This document shows positions 33,325-41,401 of a stretch of DNA of 54,651 nt, in pieces. Made by a program: the position numbers and the translations under genes. Each line of letters begins with the position of its first letter. The first letter of the stretch is position 1. Under the pieces are notes generated by a model. That model searched no databases, had not been told where the DNA came from, and worked only from the letters and a program-made list of their open reading frames with translations. Source of the DNA: a virus; IMG/VR virus record IMGVR_UViG_3300032240_000649, positions 1 through 54,651 of that record. One strand, written 5' to 3'.

Positions 33325-35199
33325 ATGTCAGAAAAGACGCAATCAGCCAGTTATTTGCCGGGCACTGACCCGGACATCGTCGAGGCCAACCGCCGCTATC
33401 AAGAGGCGCTGGACACGCTCACGCAATCGCTGGACACCCGCAAGAACCGGTACTTTGATCCGGTCATGCTGGCCATGGCTCAGGGCTTCTTGGCTCCCAC
33501 CCAGAGCGGCAGCTTTGGTGAATCGTTAGGCAACGTCGCTGGTAAGGTCGGACCTGCCGAAGCGGCTGCCATGAAAGAGCAGCAAGACATCGCCCAGCAA
33601 AAGCTTGGCGTGGCCACGCAAGGCCTTGAGCTTCAGCGCTTGAAGTCACGCGACGCCGAGCTGGCCAAGTACCTTGGCGAAGGCCCCACAGCAGGCCCAC
33701 AGGCGGCCCCTGTAGCCGGTCCGAAGGCTGGCCCCTTGTCTGGTGCTTTGGCAGGCCCTGCGGCCGCTCCTGAAGCTCCTCCTGCTGGTCCTTTGAGCGC
33801 CACCGGCCCGGCACAGACTGGTGCAGTGACCGTTCAACCACCTCCGGGCGCGATTAAAGTAACCCAAAATGATGGAACAGGCGCTGGCGCATTACCTGAG
33901 CCTGTCAAAACAATCACTCCGCAGGCGGTCAGCAAAGGCCCGTTGTCGGCTGGCGACAAGCCTGTCGGTTTTGAGAATGTTGAGGGAATTCAGGTTGCGC
34001 CTCCAAACTCCAACTTCATGTCGGCCCGTGACTACATTCGTTTGAACCGGTTCGACAAGACCAAGTCACCCGGCGACCTGATCAAGGAAGGCCAAGAGAT
34101 CGAGCAAAAGCGCTACCGCGACAAAGAAGGTGGCGTGCTGGATCTGGCCACCGGCAAATATTACCAGTACCCCACCGGCAAGACCGAGCAGATCCAGCTC
34201 TACGGTTATCCCGGCACTTACAACGTCGACGCACGCACGGCTGCGCAACTCAGCCTGTTTGCGGCAAACAACGACCCAAGGTATCACGATCTTGCGGAGC
34301 GCGTGGTCAAGGGTCCTGAGAAGCGCAAGCCTGAAGGTGAAGGCAAGCCTGCCGAAGGTGGCAAGGAAACCGAAGGCGGCAAGCCTGCCGGTGGCGGCAA
34401 ACCAGCAGAACCAGCTCGTATGAAGTCCAAAGAAGAGCTGGAGCTGGAGCAGGAAAAGAAAAAGAAGATGCAGGAAGCTGAGGTGTCTTCTGAGATTGAA
34501 GCTCGCAAAGACTTCAACCAGCGCAGGAAAGACGCTGACGAGACCATTACCACGGCCAACGTGTTCCGCCGCTTTGCGACCGATCCAAAAGCCAAAGACA
34601 TGTTTGGTATTTTGAACAACGACAAGGTCATGTCAGGTGTTGCCACGCTCGTGCGTGATGGCATCGGGCTGCCCGGCTTCACAGTGGGCACCAAGTCGAT
34701 TGAGGACATCATGCGCAACGCTGGTTTGAATGCGGCGGACCAAGCCAAGTACCGCACGTTCTTGATGTACGCAACGCAAATGCAATTGCAGCAATCCAAG
34801 TACATGAAGGGCGCGGTGTCAGACTTTGAGCAGCGCTTGATGGCCAACGCTGGTATCACCAACCAAGACACACCAGAGTCGATTCGCATCAAGGCCGACT
34901 TGTTGACGCGTCGTGCTCAGTTTGACCGCCGTGTAGCGAAGGCGTTCAAAGAGTCTAAGATGACCGCCGACGAGTTTTTGGATTCGGACAAGTACGACCA
35001 GATGCGCGACAAGTACAACGAGGACCTTTCGGACCTTGCGTCTGGCAGCAAGATTCTTGTTGCGCCTCCCAAGCCCGCCGCACCAGCAACAACTCCCGGA
35101 GCAGCGCCCGGGGCGGCACCCGGAGCCGGGCAACCAAGCGCCGGATTTATTCGTGACCCTGTGACTGGAGTGATCCGTCGCAAGAAGCCGGGGGAATAA
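33325..35199 (+). CDS. Internal/ejection protein with Pro/Ala/Gly linkers (624 aa)
   Basis: Residues 1-110 are helical (MLAMAQGFLAPTQSGSFGES), followed by a Pro/Ala/Gly-rich linker (about 115-200) with several repeats of GPLSG/GPLSA. A compact middle domain (YIRLNRFDKTKSPGDLIKEG to LFAANNDPRYHDLAERVV) follows, then a charged Lys/Glu/Gly linker. The C-terminal helical domain (about 385-590) includes ADQAKYRTFLMYATQMQLQQ. No catalytic motif is seen. Size and neighbours suggest a core/ejection protein analogous to T7 gp15 or P22 gp20 in role, not in sequence. Confidence 0.7.
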   Translation: MSEKTQSASYLPGTDPDIVEANRRYQEALDTLTQSLDTRKNRYFDPVMLAMAQGFLAPTQSGSFGESLGNVAGKVGPAEAAAMKEQQDIAQQKLGVATQGLELQRLKSRDAELAKYLGEGPTAGPQAAPVAGPKAGPLSGALAGPAAAPEAPPAGPLSATGPAQTGAVTVQPPPGAIKVTQNDGTGAGALPEPVKTITPQAVSKGPLSAGDKPVGFENVEGIQVAPPNSNFMSARDYIRLNRFDKTKSPGDLIKEGQEIEQKRYRDKEGGVLDLATGKYYQYPTGKTEQIQLYGYPGTYNVDARTAAQLSLFAANNDPRYHDLAERVVKGPEKRKPEGEGKPAEGGKETEGGKPAGGGKPAEPARMKSKEELELEQEKKKKMQEAEVSSEIEARKDFNQRRKDADETITTANVFRRFATDPKAKDMFGILNNDKVMSGVATLVRDGIGLPGFTVGTKSIEDIMRNAGLNAADQAKYRTFLMYATQMQLQQSKYMKGAVSDFEQRLMANAGITNQDTPESIRIKADLLTRRAQFDRRVAKAFKESKMTADEFLDSDKYDQMRDKYNEDLSDLASGSKILVAPPKPAAPATTPGAAPGAAPGAGQPSAGFIRDPVTGVIRRKKPGE

Positions 35200-35200
35200 C

Positions 35201-36775
35201 ATGGCAAACAAGAACGTCGAAGCTTTTATCACCACCTACGGGCCTGTTGCACAGCAGGTCAGTAAAGAGATCAACGTCGACCCCAACGTGTTGGTTGGCC
35301 AGTGGGGCATGGAGAGCCGCTGGGGCCAGTCCGAGATGGCCAAGAAATACAACAACGTGGGCGGCATCAAAGATTTTAGCGGTACTGGCCACGAGGCCAA
35401 AGACAACAAGACCGGAGCTGTGGACAAGTACGTCAAGTTTGAGGACCCCGAGGTCTTCGGTATGTATTACGCCGACCAGATCAAGCGCAACTTCCCCAAC
35501 GCCGTGAACACCGGCCCTGATGTGGGCGCGTTCACTCGCGGCTTGGCGTCTGGCAAAAAAGGTTCGTACTTTGGAAACACGCCGATTGAGGAATACCAAT
35601 CGGCCTTGACCGGTGCTCAAAACGCCATCCCGCAAGACAAGCAGTTGCCTTTTGAGCCGACAGCAAAGCCTGAAGGTGAAACCAAGCAAGAGGGCGAAGG
35701 CGACATGGTTACGGCTGATGCGCCGCCACCCCCACCACCTCCGCCAGAGGGCGACAAGTCTGGTGCAAGCCCCGGTGAGCGCTTCCTTGGTGCTGCTCTT
35801 GGTACGGCTGCTGGCACGGTGTCTACCGGTGCTCAGGCCTACGGCGCTCAAAAAACATCCAGCGCGGTCAAACGTGCAGGGCTTGAAGAGGCCGCCAGAA
35901 TCGCAGCCCAGCAAAAGGCAGGTGTGGTCCCTCCTCCCGCAGGTGGCTTACCGGGTTCCACTCCCGGTGCAGCGCCCGGTCAAAGCATTATGCGCCAGCC
36001 CATTCCATCGGGCGGCCCTGACGCTGGCCGCATGGCCCCGGGTCAAACCGGCAACATGGTTTACAACTATGGCAAGGCGGCAAAACTGACTGACATTGAA
36101 GCTGGCCGCGCTTTGGATATGACCAAGGAAGCTGGTGGTGTTCATGACCTGACCACGCAGCGCCGAGAAAATCTGAACAAAATTCAGACCATGTTCCCCG
36201 GCGAAAAGTATGTTGAGAACCCACGCTTTGGCGGCTTGATGACTTTGGACCAAGGCGTTGGCAGTGGCCCTCGCGCCAGCTACAAGGTGCAAGGCCCAGT
36301 GTCAGATCTGCCCCCCGGCCACATGCCCGGCCCAGCAGCGCCAGCGGCACCCGGCACATTGGTACAGATACCAAAGCCCCAGCCCGTGCCAACCACGCCC
36401 CCGCCACCTACAATGGGCGCACGCATGATGTCTGGGCTTGACTCAGTCAACAGCATGTTCAAAAACATGATGCGGCCTGTGACGACCGCCGTGGGCACCG
36501 TTGGCAAGTACGCCTTGCCGCCCCTTGCCGGTCTTTCAGCAGGCCTTGACGTGGCTGAGATGGCGCACGAGTACGACAAGCCTCAAGACCAACGCGACTA
36601 CACCAAGCTGGGATTGAAGGGCGCAAGCCTGATTGGTGGCGGCCTGTCAATGTTCCCGCCCACTGCGCCGATTGGAATTCCGTTGTCGCTTGGCGCGTCT
36701 GCATACCAAGCTTACCGAGAAGACCCGGAATTCTTCAAGCAAAAAATGAAGGAGTACACCGGGTACTCCCCCTAA
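35201..36775 (+). CDS. Virion-associated peptidoglycan hydrolase, glucosaminidase/FlgJ-like (524 aa)
   Basis: Residues 1-145 match the glucosaminidase/FlgJ-type lysozyme-like fold (PF01832): VSKEINVDPNVLVGQWGMES, then RWGQSEMAKKYNNVGGIKDF (catalytic Glu in GMESRWG) and later KYVKFEDPEVFGMYYADQIK. This would cut the glycan so that DNA and internal proteins can cross the cell wall. The remainder is Pro/Gly/Ala linkers, a mid domain (YNYGKAAKLTDIEAGRALDM) and C-terminal hydrophobic stretches (ASLIGGGLSMFPPTAPIGIP) that could embed in membrane, as in T7 gp16. It is the last gene of the structural module. Confidence 0.8.
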   Translation: MANKNVEAFITTYGPVAQQVSKEINVDPNVLVGQWGMESRWGQSEMAKKYNNVGGIKDFSGTGHEAKDNKTGAVDKYVKFEDPEVFGMYYADQIKRNFPNAVNTGPDVGAFTRGLASGKKGSYFGNTPIEEYQSALTGAQNAIPQDKQLPFEPTAKPEGETKQEGEGDMVTADAPPPPPPPPEGDKSGASPGERFLGAALGTAAGTVSTGAQAYGAQKTSSAVKRAGLEEAARIAAQQKAGVVPPPAGGLPGSTPGAAPGQSIMRQPIPSGGPDAGRMAPGQTGNMVYNYGKAAKLTDIEAGRALDMTKEAGGVHDLTTQRRENLNKIQTMFPGEKYVENPRFGGLMTLDQGVGSGPRASYKVQGPVSDLPPGHMPGPAAPAAPGTLVQIPKPQPVPTTPPPPTMGARMMSGLDSVNSMFKNMMRPVTTAVGTVGKYALPPLAGLSAGLDVAEMAHEYDKPQDQRDYTKLGLKGASLIGGGLSMFPPTAPIGIPLSLGASAYQAYREDPEFFKQKMKEYTGYSP

Positions 36776-36777
36776 TT

Positions 36778-36797
36778 CAAGCGGCTCTCCCCGCTTG
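36778..36797. other. Perfect hairpin between convergent operons
   Basis: CAAGCGG (36778-36784) pairs with CCGCTTG (36791-36797) around a six-base loop, three bases after the stop of the lysin gene. There is no T tract on either side, so on its own it is more likely an RNA end stabiliser than a terminator. Confidence 0.6.
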
Positions 36798-36838
36798 GAT
36801 TGCCGTGGCTTTACCAGTTGCCTGCGGCATCCTTGATC

Positions 36839-36867
36839 CCCCCTCCTTCGCGGGAGGGGGTCTTTTT
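36839..36867 (+). terminator. Strong terminator of the structural module
   Basis: CCCCCTCC (36839-36846) pairs perfectly with GGAGGGGG (36853-36860), followed by TCTTTTTA. It terminates rightward transcription at the meeting point with the leftward operon, whose last stop codon (36866-36868) overlaps the T tract. Confidence 0.9.
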
Positions 36868-37093
36868 ATGGACGTTGACTTTGTAGACCGTTGGCCACTT
36901 CGCGGTTCATGTGAGCCACGATAGTGACGCAGCGCTTGTGCTCTTCGGCAGCAATCAGCGGGCGCAATACAGCTTCGAGCTTCTCGGCAAACTGCACGAT
37001 GTCAACCTCATCAGCGATCAACGGATTTGGCCGCCTCTCGTCGCTGTAGAAAAACACTTGCTTGACCAGCTCTTCATTGAGGAATGATTTCAT
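36866..37093 (-). CDS. Small protein, last gene of leftward operon (75 aa)
   Basis: Unknown, predicted helical (MKSFLNEELVKQVFFYSDER, then DIVQFAEKLEAVLRPLIAAE). I prefer ATG 37093, which has GGAAG eight bases upstream and overlaps the previous gene by 20 bases, over ATG 37153, which would overlap it by 80 bases. Confidence 0.65.
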   Translation of the reverse strand: MKSFLNEELVKQVFFYSDERRPNPLIADEVDIVQFAEKLEAVLRPLIAAEEHKRCVTIVAHMNREVANGLQSQRP

Positions 37094-37295
37094 TTTTGGA
37101 CTTCCATAGTTCCCAGTTGATAACAGTTTGTCGTGCCATTGCTCGATGCGCATGACCTTTATATGGGTTCAATTCGTCATCTAAAAAGGTCTCAACGACG
37201 CCTTCTTTTTTGAGCAGCATTTCATGACGTTCGGCCTCCCGTTGTGTTTCAAACAGGGACCCGTCCGAAGTTTGGTAGGCTTTGATTGGTTTCAT
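37074..37295 (-). CDS. Small conserved phage protein (73 aa)
   Basis: MKPIKAYQTSDGSLFETQRE, then AERHEM, FLDDELNPYKGHAHRAMARQ and NWELWK are features of a small phage family that accompanies recombination/replication genes; the function is unknown. The ATG at 37295 forms an ATGA overlap with the exonuclease-like gene upstream. Confidence 0.75.
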   Translation of the reverse strand: MKPIKAYQTSDGSLFETQREAERHEMLLKKEGVVETFLDDELNPYKGHAHRAMARQTVINWELWKSKNEIIPQ

Positions 37296-38053
37296 TGGTG
37301 TTGGTTCTTCAACTGCCAAAATTGTAAGAGAGACATAAACATGGCCCAGCCACGCTTGAGGTCCTCTTGCGACCATTCTTTGACGACCACCAGCCCGGGC
37401 ACGCTGCGCGATACAAACACGTTTGCACATCGGGCCTCTGGCATGCCCAAGCCAACCCGGTAGGCGGCAAGCTGCATCAGGTGCTCATCGTAGGCGTCAA
37501 CCTTCTTGGGGTCGTCAAACTCTTTGGTCTTGATGTCGGCCACCACGCCGGGCGCGTGCAAGTCAACCTTGCCACCAAACCCAGCCTCGTGGGCAAAGGC
37601 CCGTTCAGAAATCCATTCCAAGGCCCCAAATTCCTTCACCAAGGCCTTCGCGCAGCCTTCGACATGTGCATGGTGCTTGGTGACCGCTTGGCCCTCATAG
37701 AAGCCCTGTATCGAGGCGTGGATGTCCGTACCAGCATCGGCGGCGGCTCGGCCCTGCTCTTTACTGTCGTCCATGATGCGGGCGATGTAGTCGTCTTCCG
37801 GCTCGTTGTCAATGCGCGGCAGCGTGAGCGCGGCCAGCAGGACCTGCTTTTGGACCCACTGAATGAGCGCTGGCTTGGCCGCCACGTTCAGGATGGTGGT
37901 CACGCTGGGGACAAGACTCTCGGTGCGAGCGTCACGCAGGGTGGTGTTGCGCTCTTTGCCGTTCTTGCCCATGACGGTGTAACGGGGCACGCCGTCGCGG
38001 GTGTACCAGTGATTGCCTTCGCTGGCGCGGGGTTCTTTTGCTGTGATGGTCAT
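37292..38053 (-). CDS. PD-(D/E)XK nuclease, RecB/Cas4-like exonuclease (253 aa)
   Basis: Probable DNA exonuclease in phage recombination or host-DNA turnover. Motifs in order: AGTDIHASIQGF (H112, the RecB-family histidine), SERAFAHEAGFGGKVDL (E150, D164), VVADIKTKEF (D173, K175) and HLMQLAAYRVGL (the QxxAY motif). This is the complete order expected for RecB/lambda-exo-type enzymes. It lies in the leftward operon with a second candidate nuclease and the ssDNA-binding protein, a typical recombination set. Confidence 0.85.
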   Translation of the reverse strand: MTITAKEPRASEGNHWYTRDGVPRYTVMGKNGKERNTTLRDARTESLVPSVTTILNVAAKPALIQWVQKQVLLAALTLPRIDNEPEDDYIARIMDDSKEQGRAAADAGTDIHASIQGFYEGQAVTKHHAHVEGCAKALVKEFGALEWISERAFAHEAGFGGKVDLHAPGVVADIKTKEFDDPKKVDAYDEHLMQLAAYRVGLGMPEARCANVFVSRSVPGLVVVKEWSQEDLKRGWAMFMSLLQFWQLKNQHQ

Positions 38054-38062
38054 ACGGTTCCT

Positions 38063-38443
38063 TTATTGAAGTCGCAAAAACTCGACGCAGTTTTTGTCGC
38101 GGTTGACGGTGGTGGTTACAGACCCAATGCCCCACATTTTTTGGGACACTGAGGTGCCAATACTTTGCACCATGTGCAGCTCATACGGACCCTTGGGGAC
38201 CTCGACAACGCCGCCGATGGGCATGTCTTTCAAAAACTGCCGCGCGTACTTGGAGCGCTCACCAAACACAAACTCGGTGTTGGTGGTGCGTTTCGTCGGC
38301 TCTTTGATCTCAAGGCTGCCGTGCTTGTTTCCCAATGGGTCAACGACCGCGTATTTGCACTTGATGCCATCCAGCAAAAGCAGCGCCCGCTTCAAGGCTT
38401 GCTGCTGCACTTGTGAAAGCTCGAATTCCAGTTGCTCTTTCAT
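38063..38443 (-). CDS. Unknown protein between two nucleases (126 aa)
   Basis: ATG 38443 follows GAGG by five bases; the reading frame is open far upstream, but that part overlaps the next gene in another frame and is not credible. The N-terminus is helical (FELSQVQQQALKRALLLLDG). The rest is beta-predicted with basic residues (GGVVEVPKGPYELHMVQSIG, then WGIGSVTTTVNRDKNCVEFL), which could bind DNA. Not recognised. Confidence 0.7.
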   Translation of the reverse strand: MKEQLEFELSQVQQQALKRALLLLDGIKCKYAVVDPLGNKHGSLEIKEPTKRTTNTEFVFGERSKYARQFLKDMPIGGVVEVPKGPYELHMVQSIGTSVSQKMWGIGSVTTTVNRDKNCVEFLRLQ

Positions 38444-38445
38444 AA

Positions 38446-38934
38446 CTACCTCACTGTGTAAATTTTGGCTCCTGCCATGTTGATGAATGCATTGGTCCGC
38501 AGCGCTCTCCCGCCGTTGATCGTTGCCTGTGTTGACGTGGTCGAAAGGCGCACTTCCGCTGCCAGACGGCCCTCGTTGTCGGACAGCCTTTGCGTCAGCA
38601 GCACCTTCGGTTTGACGAGGTACAAAAAGCCGACACACGGCACGCCCATTGATGTCGCGATGTTGATTGCGTTGCTCACTTTGGACCACGTCACCAGCCA
38701 CTCGTTTTTGTAGTTGGTCTGGAACTGCTCCAGTGAAGCTAGGTCGTACCGGCACTTGGTTTCGGCCACCCCCAAAAGCTCCGAAGAGTTCTTGTTGGTT
38801 AGGATGGCGTCGACCAAAGCCGGTGTTTCTTTGGGGGTCTGGATGTACTTCATCGCGAACGTCTTCTCCAGCCACTTCGCCAGAGCTTGCTCGTCGCTGA
38901 GGGACACCTGACCCTTTTCGGTCAGGATGTCCAC
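38446..38934 (-). CDS. Possible PD-(D/E)XK-fold DNA-binding/nuclease protein (162 aa)
   Basis: The segment TPALVDAILTNKNSSELLG followed by VAETKCRYD gives the D-X(n)-E-x-K pattern of restriction-like nucleases (Asp42 with Glu58 and Lys60, approximately). The next segment is a helix (SLEQFQTNYKNEWLVTWSK) and then a hydrophobic strand (GVPCVGFLYLVKPKVLLTQR), as in that fold. It might instead be an inactive relative. It lies directly downstream of the SSB gene in the leftward operon. Function in recombination or repair is inferred. Confidence 0.6.
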   Translation of the reverse strand: MDILTEKGQVSLSDEQALAKWLEKTFAMKYIQTPKETPALVDAILTNKNSSELLGVAETKCRYDLASLEQFQTNYKNEWLVTWSKVSNAINIATSMGVPCVGFLYLVKPKVLLTQRLSDNEGRLAAEVRLSTTSTQATINGGRALRTNAFINMAGAKIYTVR

Positions 38935-38936
38935 TA

Positions 38937-39611
38937 TCAGAAGGGAATGTCATCGTCCATGTCGTCAAAGCCTGAGCCTTGACGCGCTTGGCGATCTGCA
39001 CCGGACATGGACTCGTTGCGGCCGTAGTCGCCGCCCTCACGCGCTTGCCACTCTGGTGAGGCTTTGATCTTGTCCCGCAGGCCGTTGCTGAAGCTCTCGA
39101 ACAACTCCATGTCGGGGTTGCTGATTGCAAACATTGCCGTGTTGTTGACGCCTGACGGCAGGCCAGCCTTTTTGATGGCAGCAGGCACTGGGTTCACCGA
39201 CATGATGTTGGTGTATTCCTTGCCGTTGTTGCCAACTGACTTGGCCACGCTGATCATGGCCCATACGCCGAGCACGTTTTTCAGCTCAAAGCCGCGCAGC
39301 TCTTCGGCCGTGAAGTCACGACCGCGCCATGCCTGCAAGTCTTTGCGAAGCGTGGCCTTCTCTGCAAGGCTCAGGGTGTAGTTCTTTGAGATGCTCATGG
39401 GTTCACCCTTGTTGGTGACCAACGAACGTCCCGCGTCGTCTTCGCCGTGAACCTCAAACTGGACCATGACCTTCTGAAGGTACTTGATCTGCCCTTGGTA
39501 TTCGGACTTCTGGGTTCCCAAGTCAACGATGCGGTAGCACCGTGCAAGGTGCATGCCCGGGGGTACGGGGGTAAAGCTGCTCTCGCCGCTGTCTTTCGCT
39601 ATTAAACTCAT
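38937..39611 (-). CDS. Single-stranded DNA-binding protein (224 aa)
   Basis: Probable phage SSB protecting ssDNA in replication and recombination. The body is predicted OB-fold-like (GMHLARCYRIVDLGTQKSEY, then YLQKVMVQFEVHG, and NVLGVWAMISVAKSVGNNGK). The decisive feature is the C-terminus: a Gly/Arg/Ser-rich flexible linker followed by a very acidic tip, DDMDDDIPF, the protein-interaction tail of bacterial-type SSBs. It sits near the start of the leftward operon, ATGA-coupled to the gene upstream. Confidence 0.85.
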   Translation of the reverse strand: MSLIAKDSGESSFTPVPPGMHLARCYRIVDLGTQKSEYQGQIKYLQKVMVQFEVHGEDDAGRSLVTNKGEPMSISKNYTLSLAEKATLRKDLQAWRGRDFTAEELRGFELKNVLGVWAMISVAKSVGNNGKEYTNIMSVNPVPAAIKKAGLPSGVNNTAMFAISNPDMELFESFSNGLRDKIKASPEWQAREGGDYGRNESMSGADRQARQGSGFDDMDDDIPF

Positions 39612-39799
39612 TCTTCGCTCCTAGTGATTGAAACACTCTCCATGGTTACAAATGGCCTTCTGGGCAGCCCGCACTCGCTGCGGATGATGTCCCAGTCGTC
39701 CTCGGTAGCAACGCCTGCCTTGGCCCGTTCATAGGCCTCCTCAAGCATTTGCATTCTTTCCAGCATCATTTGATGCATCTCGGCTTCGTAGTTCCTCAC
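39608..39799 (-). CDS. Small Met/Glu-rich helical protein (63 aa)
   Basis: Unknown. The N-terminal half is a long helix (YEAEMHQMMLERMQMLEEAY), then a short acidic turn (VATEDDWDIIRSECGLPRRP). It is ATGA-coupled on both sides, to the first gene of the operon and to the SSB gene. Confidence 0.7.
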   Translation of the reverse strand: MRNYEAEMHQMMLERMQMLEEAYERAKAGVATEDDWDIIRSECGLPRRPFVTMESVSITRSEE

Positions 39800-39993
39800 A
39801 GCGTGCGCTCCATGCGGTTGCGCAAAAGGTTGGCCAAGCGAACAAAAAAGTTGGGCCTGATAACGCGTGGCGTTAGCAGTGCTGTTTGCAGCAGCTCCAT
39901 GTCGTAGTCCAAAGGCGTGATTTGGCCTCTCTCAAACCTGCTACCAATTTTGATGCCCGTGCTGGTGGTGTAGGGCGGTTGTTTTTCGTTCAC
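39796..39993 (-). CDS. First gene of leftward operon, small protein (65 aa)
   Basis: Unknown. It is basic at the C-terminus (FFVRLANLLRNRMERTL), with a short opening segment YTTSTGIKIGSRFERGQITP like that of small regulatory proteins. ATG 39993 is preceded leftward by GAAGGAGAGCGAAGTG, a good ribosome site. The promoter at 40024-40052 lies just upstream. Confidence 0.7.
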   Translation of the reverse strand: MNEKQPPYTTSTGIKIGSRFERGQITPLDYDMELLQTALLTPRVIRPNFFVRLANLLRNRMERTL

Positions 39994-40023
39994 TTCGCTC
40001 TCCTTCGCTGTTGATGTGTGGCG

Positions 40024-40052
40024 AGTGTAACAAGTTTAAGTTGAACATACAA
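40024..40052 (-). promoter_or_regulatory. Leftward promoter of recombination operon
   Basis: Read leftward: TTGTAT (40052-40047), 17 bases, TACACT (40029-40024). The spacer contains TTAAAC (40039-40034), a half-site identical to the operator arms of the five accessory promoters at 44635-48292. Regulation by the same protein is possible but weaker. Confidence 0.6.
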
Positions 40053-40057
40053 CCCCC

Positions 40058-40085
40058 TTGCGCATAATTTTTTTTCGTGTATGAT
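40058..40085 (+). promoter_or_regulatory. Rightward promoter of early operon
   Basis: TTGCGC (40058-40063), 16 bases that are T-rich, then TATGAT (40080-40085), about 28 bases upstream of the regulator's ATG. TTAAAC at 40090-40095, near the predicted start of transcription, is another possible half-operator. Back-to-back with the leftward promoter, this makes a lambda-like divergent control region. Confidence 0.65.
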
Positions 40086-40113
40086 GGGCTTAAACCAACC
40101 ACAAGGAGATTGC

Positions 40114-40323
40114 ATGACACTGGAAGAGTTTTTTAACACCAAACCGCGAGGCGCGAAGATCGAAATGGCCCGGGCTTTAGGCGTGAGCAAGACGTGGATG
40201 AGTCTCATCATCAGCGGCAGATCGCTTGCCAGCCCTGAACTGAGTTTGGCCATCGAGCGGTACACCAAAGGCCAAGTGAAGCGCAAGATTTTGCGGCCTG
40301 ACATCTTTGGAGACATACGGTGA
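40114..40323 (+). CDS. Cro/YdaS-like transcriptional regulator (69 aa)
   Basis: Small helix-turn-helix protein. The core GAKIEMARALGVSKTWMSLI, then SGRSLASPELSLAIERYTKG and RKILRPDIFG match the YdaS/Cro family (PF15943), whose members end with the RxDL/LRPD phrase. ATG 40114 has AAGGAG five bases upstream; an earlier ATG at 40081 lies in the -10 box and is excluded. It is the first gene of the rightward operon and faces the leftward one, the place of a Cro-type switch protein. It is a candidate ligand for the TTTAA-N7-TTAAA operators. No partner repressor or integrase is present. Confidence 0.85.
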   Translation: MTLEEFFNTKPRGAKIEMARALGVSKTWMSLIISGRSLASPELSLAIERYTKGQVKRKILRPDIFGDIR

Positions 40324-40970
40324 TTTGGTACAAATTCCACCTTGGTGACTACATCACCCACACCACGCATCTTAGCGATGCAGAGGACTTGGCTTACCGC
40401 CGCCTGCTGGATTTGTACTACATGAGCGAGAAGCCAATCCCACTCGATACCCAATCGGTATCACGAAAAATTCGCCTTGATTTGGACATAACCGAATCGG
40501 TTTTGGGGGAGTTTTTTGAACATACCGAAAATGGGTACATCAACAATCGTTGTGATGCCGAAATCGCGAAATATCAAGCACAAGTCGAGAACAACCGACA
40601 GCTCGGAAAGCGAGGCGGCAGGCCGAAGAAAACCGAATCGATAACCGAATCGAAACCGAACACGAACCCTAAGAAGATACAGAATAAGAATATATCTATA
40701 TCGTCGGTTTCACCGACAACATCGCGATTCGGTGAGTTTTGGGCAGCATGGCCAACGTCAAAACGAAAGGTGGCCAAGTCATCTTGCGAAACCAAGTGGC
40801 TCAAGCTGAAGCTCGACAAGGTGGCCGACCAGATCATTGCCAACGTCAATTCTTTGAAGACGACCGAGCAGTGGACAACGGGTTACGAACCCGCGCCCCT
40901 AACGTACATCAACCAGCGTCGCTGGGAAGATGGTGATGCGCAGCCGGTCCAATCGCGGAGGGTGATATGA
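40320..40970 (+). CDS. Replication initiation protein, DUF1376/YdaU-like (216 aa)
   Basis: The N-terminal half (YKFHLGDYITHTTHLSDAED, AYRRLLDLYYMSEKPIPLDT, then RCDAEI) is DUF1376. The C-terminal part (FGEFWAAWPTSKRKVAKSSC, then GYEPAPLTYINQRRWEDG) is the region typical of lambda O/DnaT-type phage replication proteins that recruit helicase. The GTG start overlaps the regulator stop (GTGA). Between the domains a linker (KKTESITESKPNTNPKK) is encoded by repeated ACCGAATCG units, resembling iterons embedded in an initiator gene as in lambda O. A perfect AACCGAATCGGTT lies at 40490-40502. Confidence 0.8.
   Translation: MIWYKFHLGDYITHTTHLSDAEDLAYRRLLDLYYMSEKPIPLDTQSVSRKIRLDLDITESVLGEFFEHTENGYINNRCDAEIAKYQAQVENNRQLGKRGGRPKKTESITESKPNTNPKKIQNKNISISSVSPTTSRFGEFWAAWPTSKRKVAKSSCETKWLKLKLDKVADQIIANVNSLKTTEQWTTGYEPAPLTYINQRRWEDGDAQPVQSRRVI
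40630..40670 (+). repeat. ACCGAATCG iteron-like repeats in initiator gene
   Basis: ACCGAATCG occurs at 40632 and 40644, with a third partial copy ACCGAACAC at 40655; spacing is 11-12 bases. Related pieces lie at 40449, 40490 (full palindrome) and 40726. The tract is also coding, so binding function is unproven. Confidence 0.6.
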
Positions 40971-41401
40971 CCCCTGTCGAGAACTTGATCCAAAGGCTTG
41001 AGAAGGTCAAAGGCCGTAACGGCTCATGGACCGCTTGCTGCCCGGCGCATAACGACAAAGGTCCTTCACTGGCGGTGAGAGAGCTTGACGATGGCAGGAT
41101 CTTGGTTCACTGCTTTGCCGGTTGCGAGACCGCCAGCGTGTTGGGTTCGGTTGGTTTGGATATGACCGATTTGTTCCCACCTGACGACAAGCGCAAGGAC
41201 TATCCTGTGGGCGGCAAGCCTTCATTGAAGCCTGCGTTTTATGCCAGCGATTTGATGCGCATCATTGCCTTTGAGGCGTTGGTCGTTCAGATCGTCGCCT
41301 TTGACATGGCCAAGGGCAAAACTATAACCAGCGAAACACGCGAGCGCATGCAGCTTGCGCACGAGCGAATTGAAGAAGCGATGAGGTATGCAAATGTCTA
41401 A
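40967..41401 (+). CDS. Primase-type zinc-finger protein (144 aa)
   Basis: The N-terminus is a DnaG/P4-alpha-like CHC2 zinc ribbon: SWTACCPAHNDKGPSLAVRE, then ILVHCFAGCETASVL, giving Cys-x2-His and Cys-x3-Cys ligands. No TOPRIM catalytic domain follows; the rest is a short helical tail (AFDMAKGKTITSETRERMQL). It may target a host primase or act with the helicase encoded next, with which it overlaps by eight bases. It is ATGA-coupled to the initiator gene. Confidence 0.8.
   Translation: MTPVENLIQRLEKVKGRNGSWTACCPAHNDKGPSLAVRELDDGRILVHCFAGCETASVLGSVGLDMTDLFPPDDKRKDYPVGGKPSLKPAFYASDLMRIIAFEALVVQIVAFDMAKGKTITSETRERMQLAHERIEEAMRYANV

Noticed and set aside
40034-40052. Full copy of the accessory operator in the divergent control region
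   Set aside because: Only one arm (GTTTAA) matches; the second arm reads ATACA. Recorded as a half-site only.
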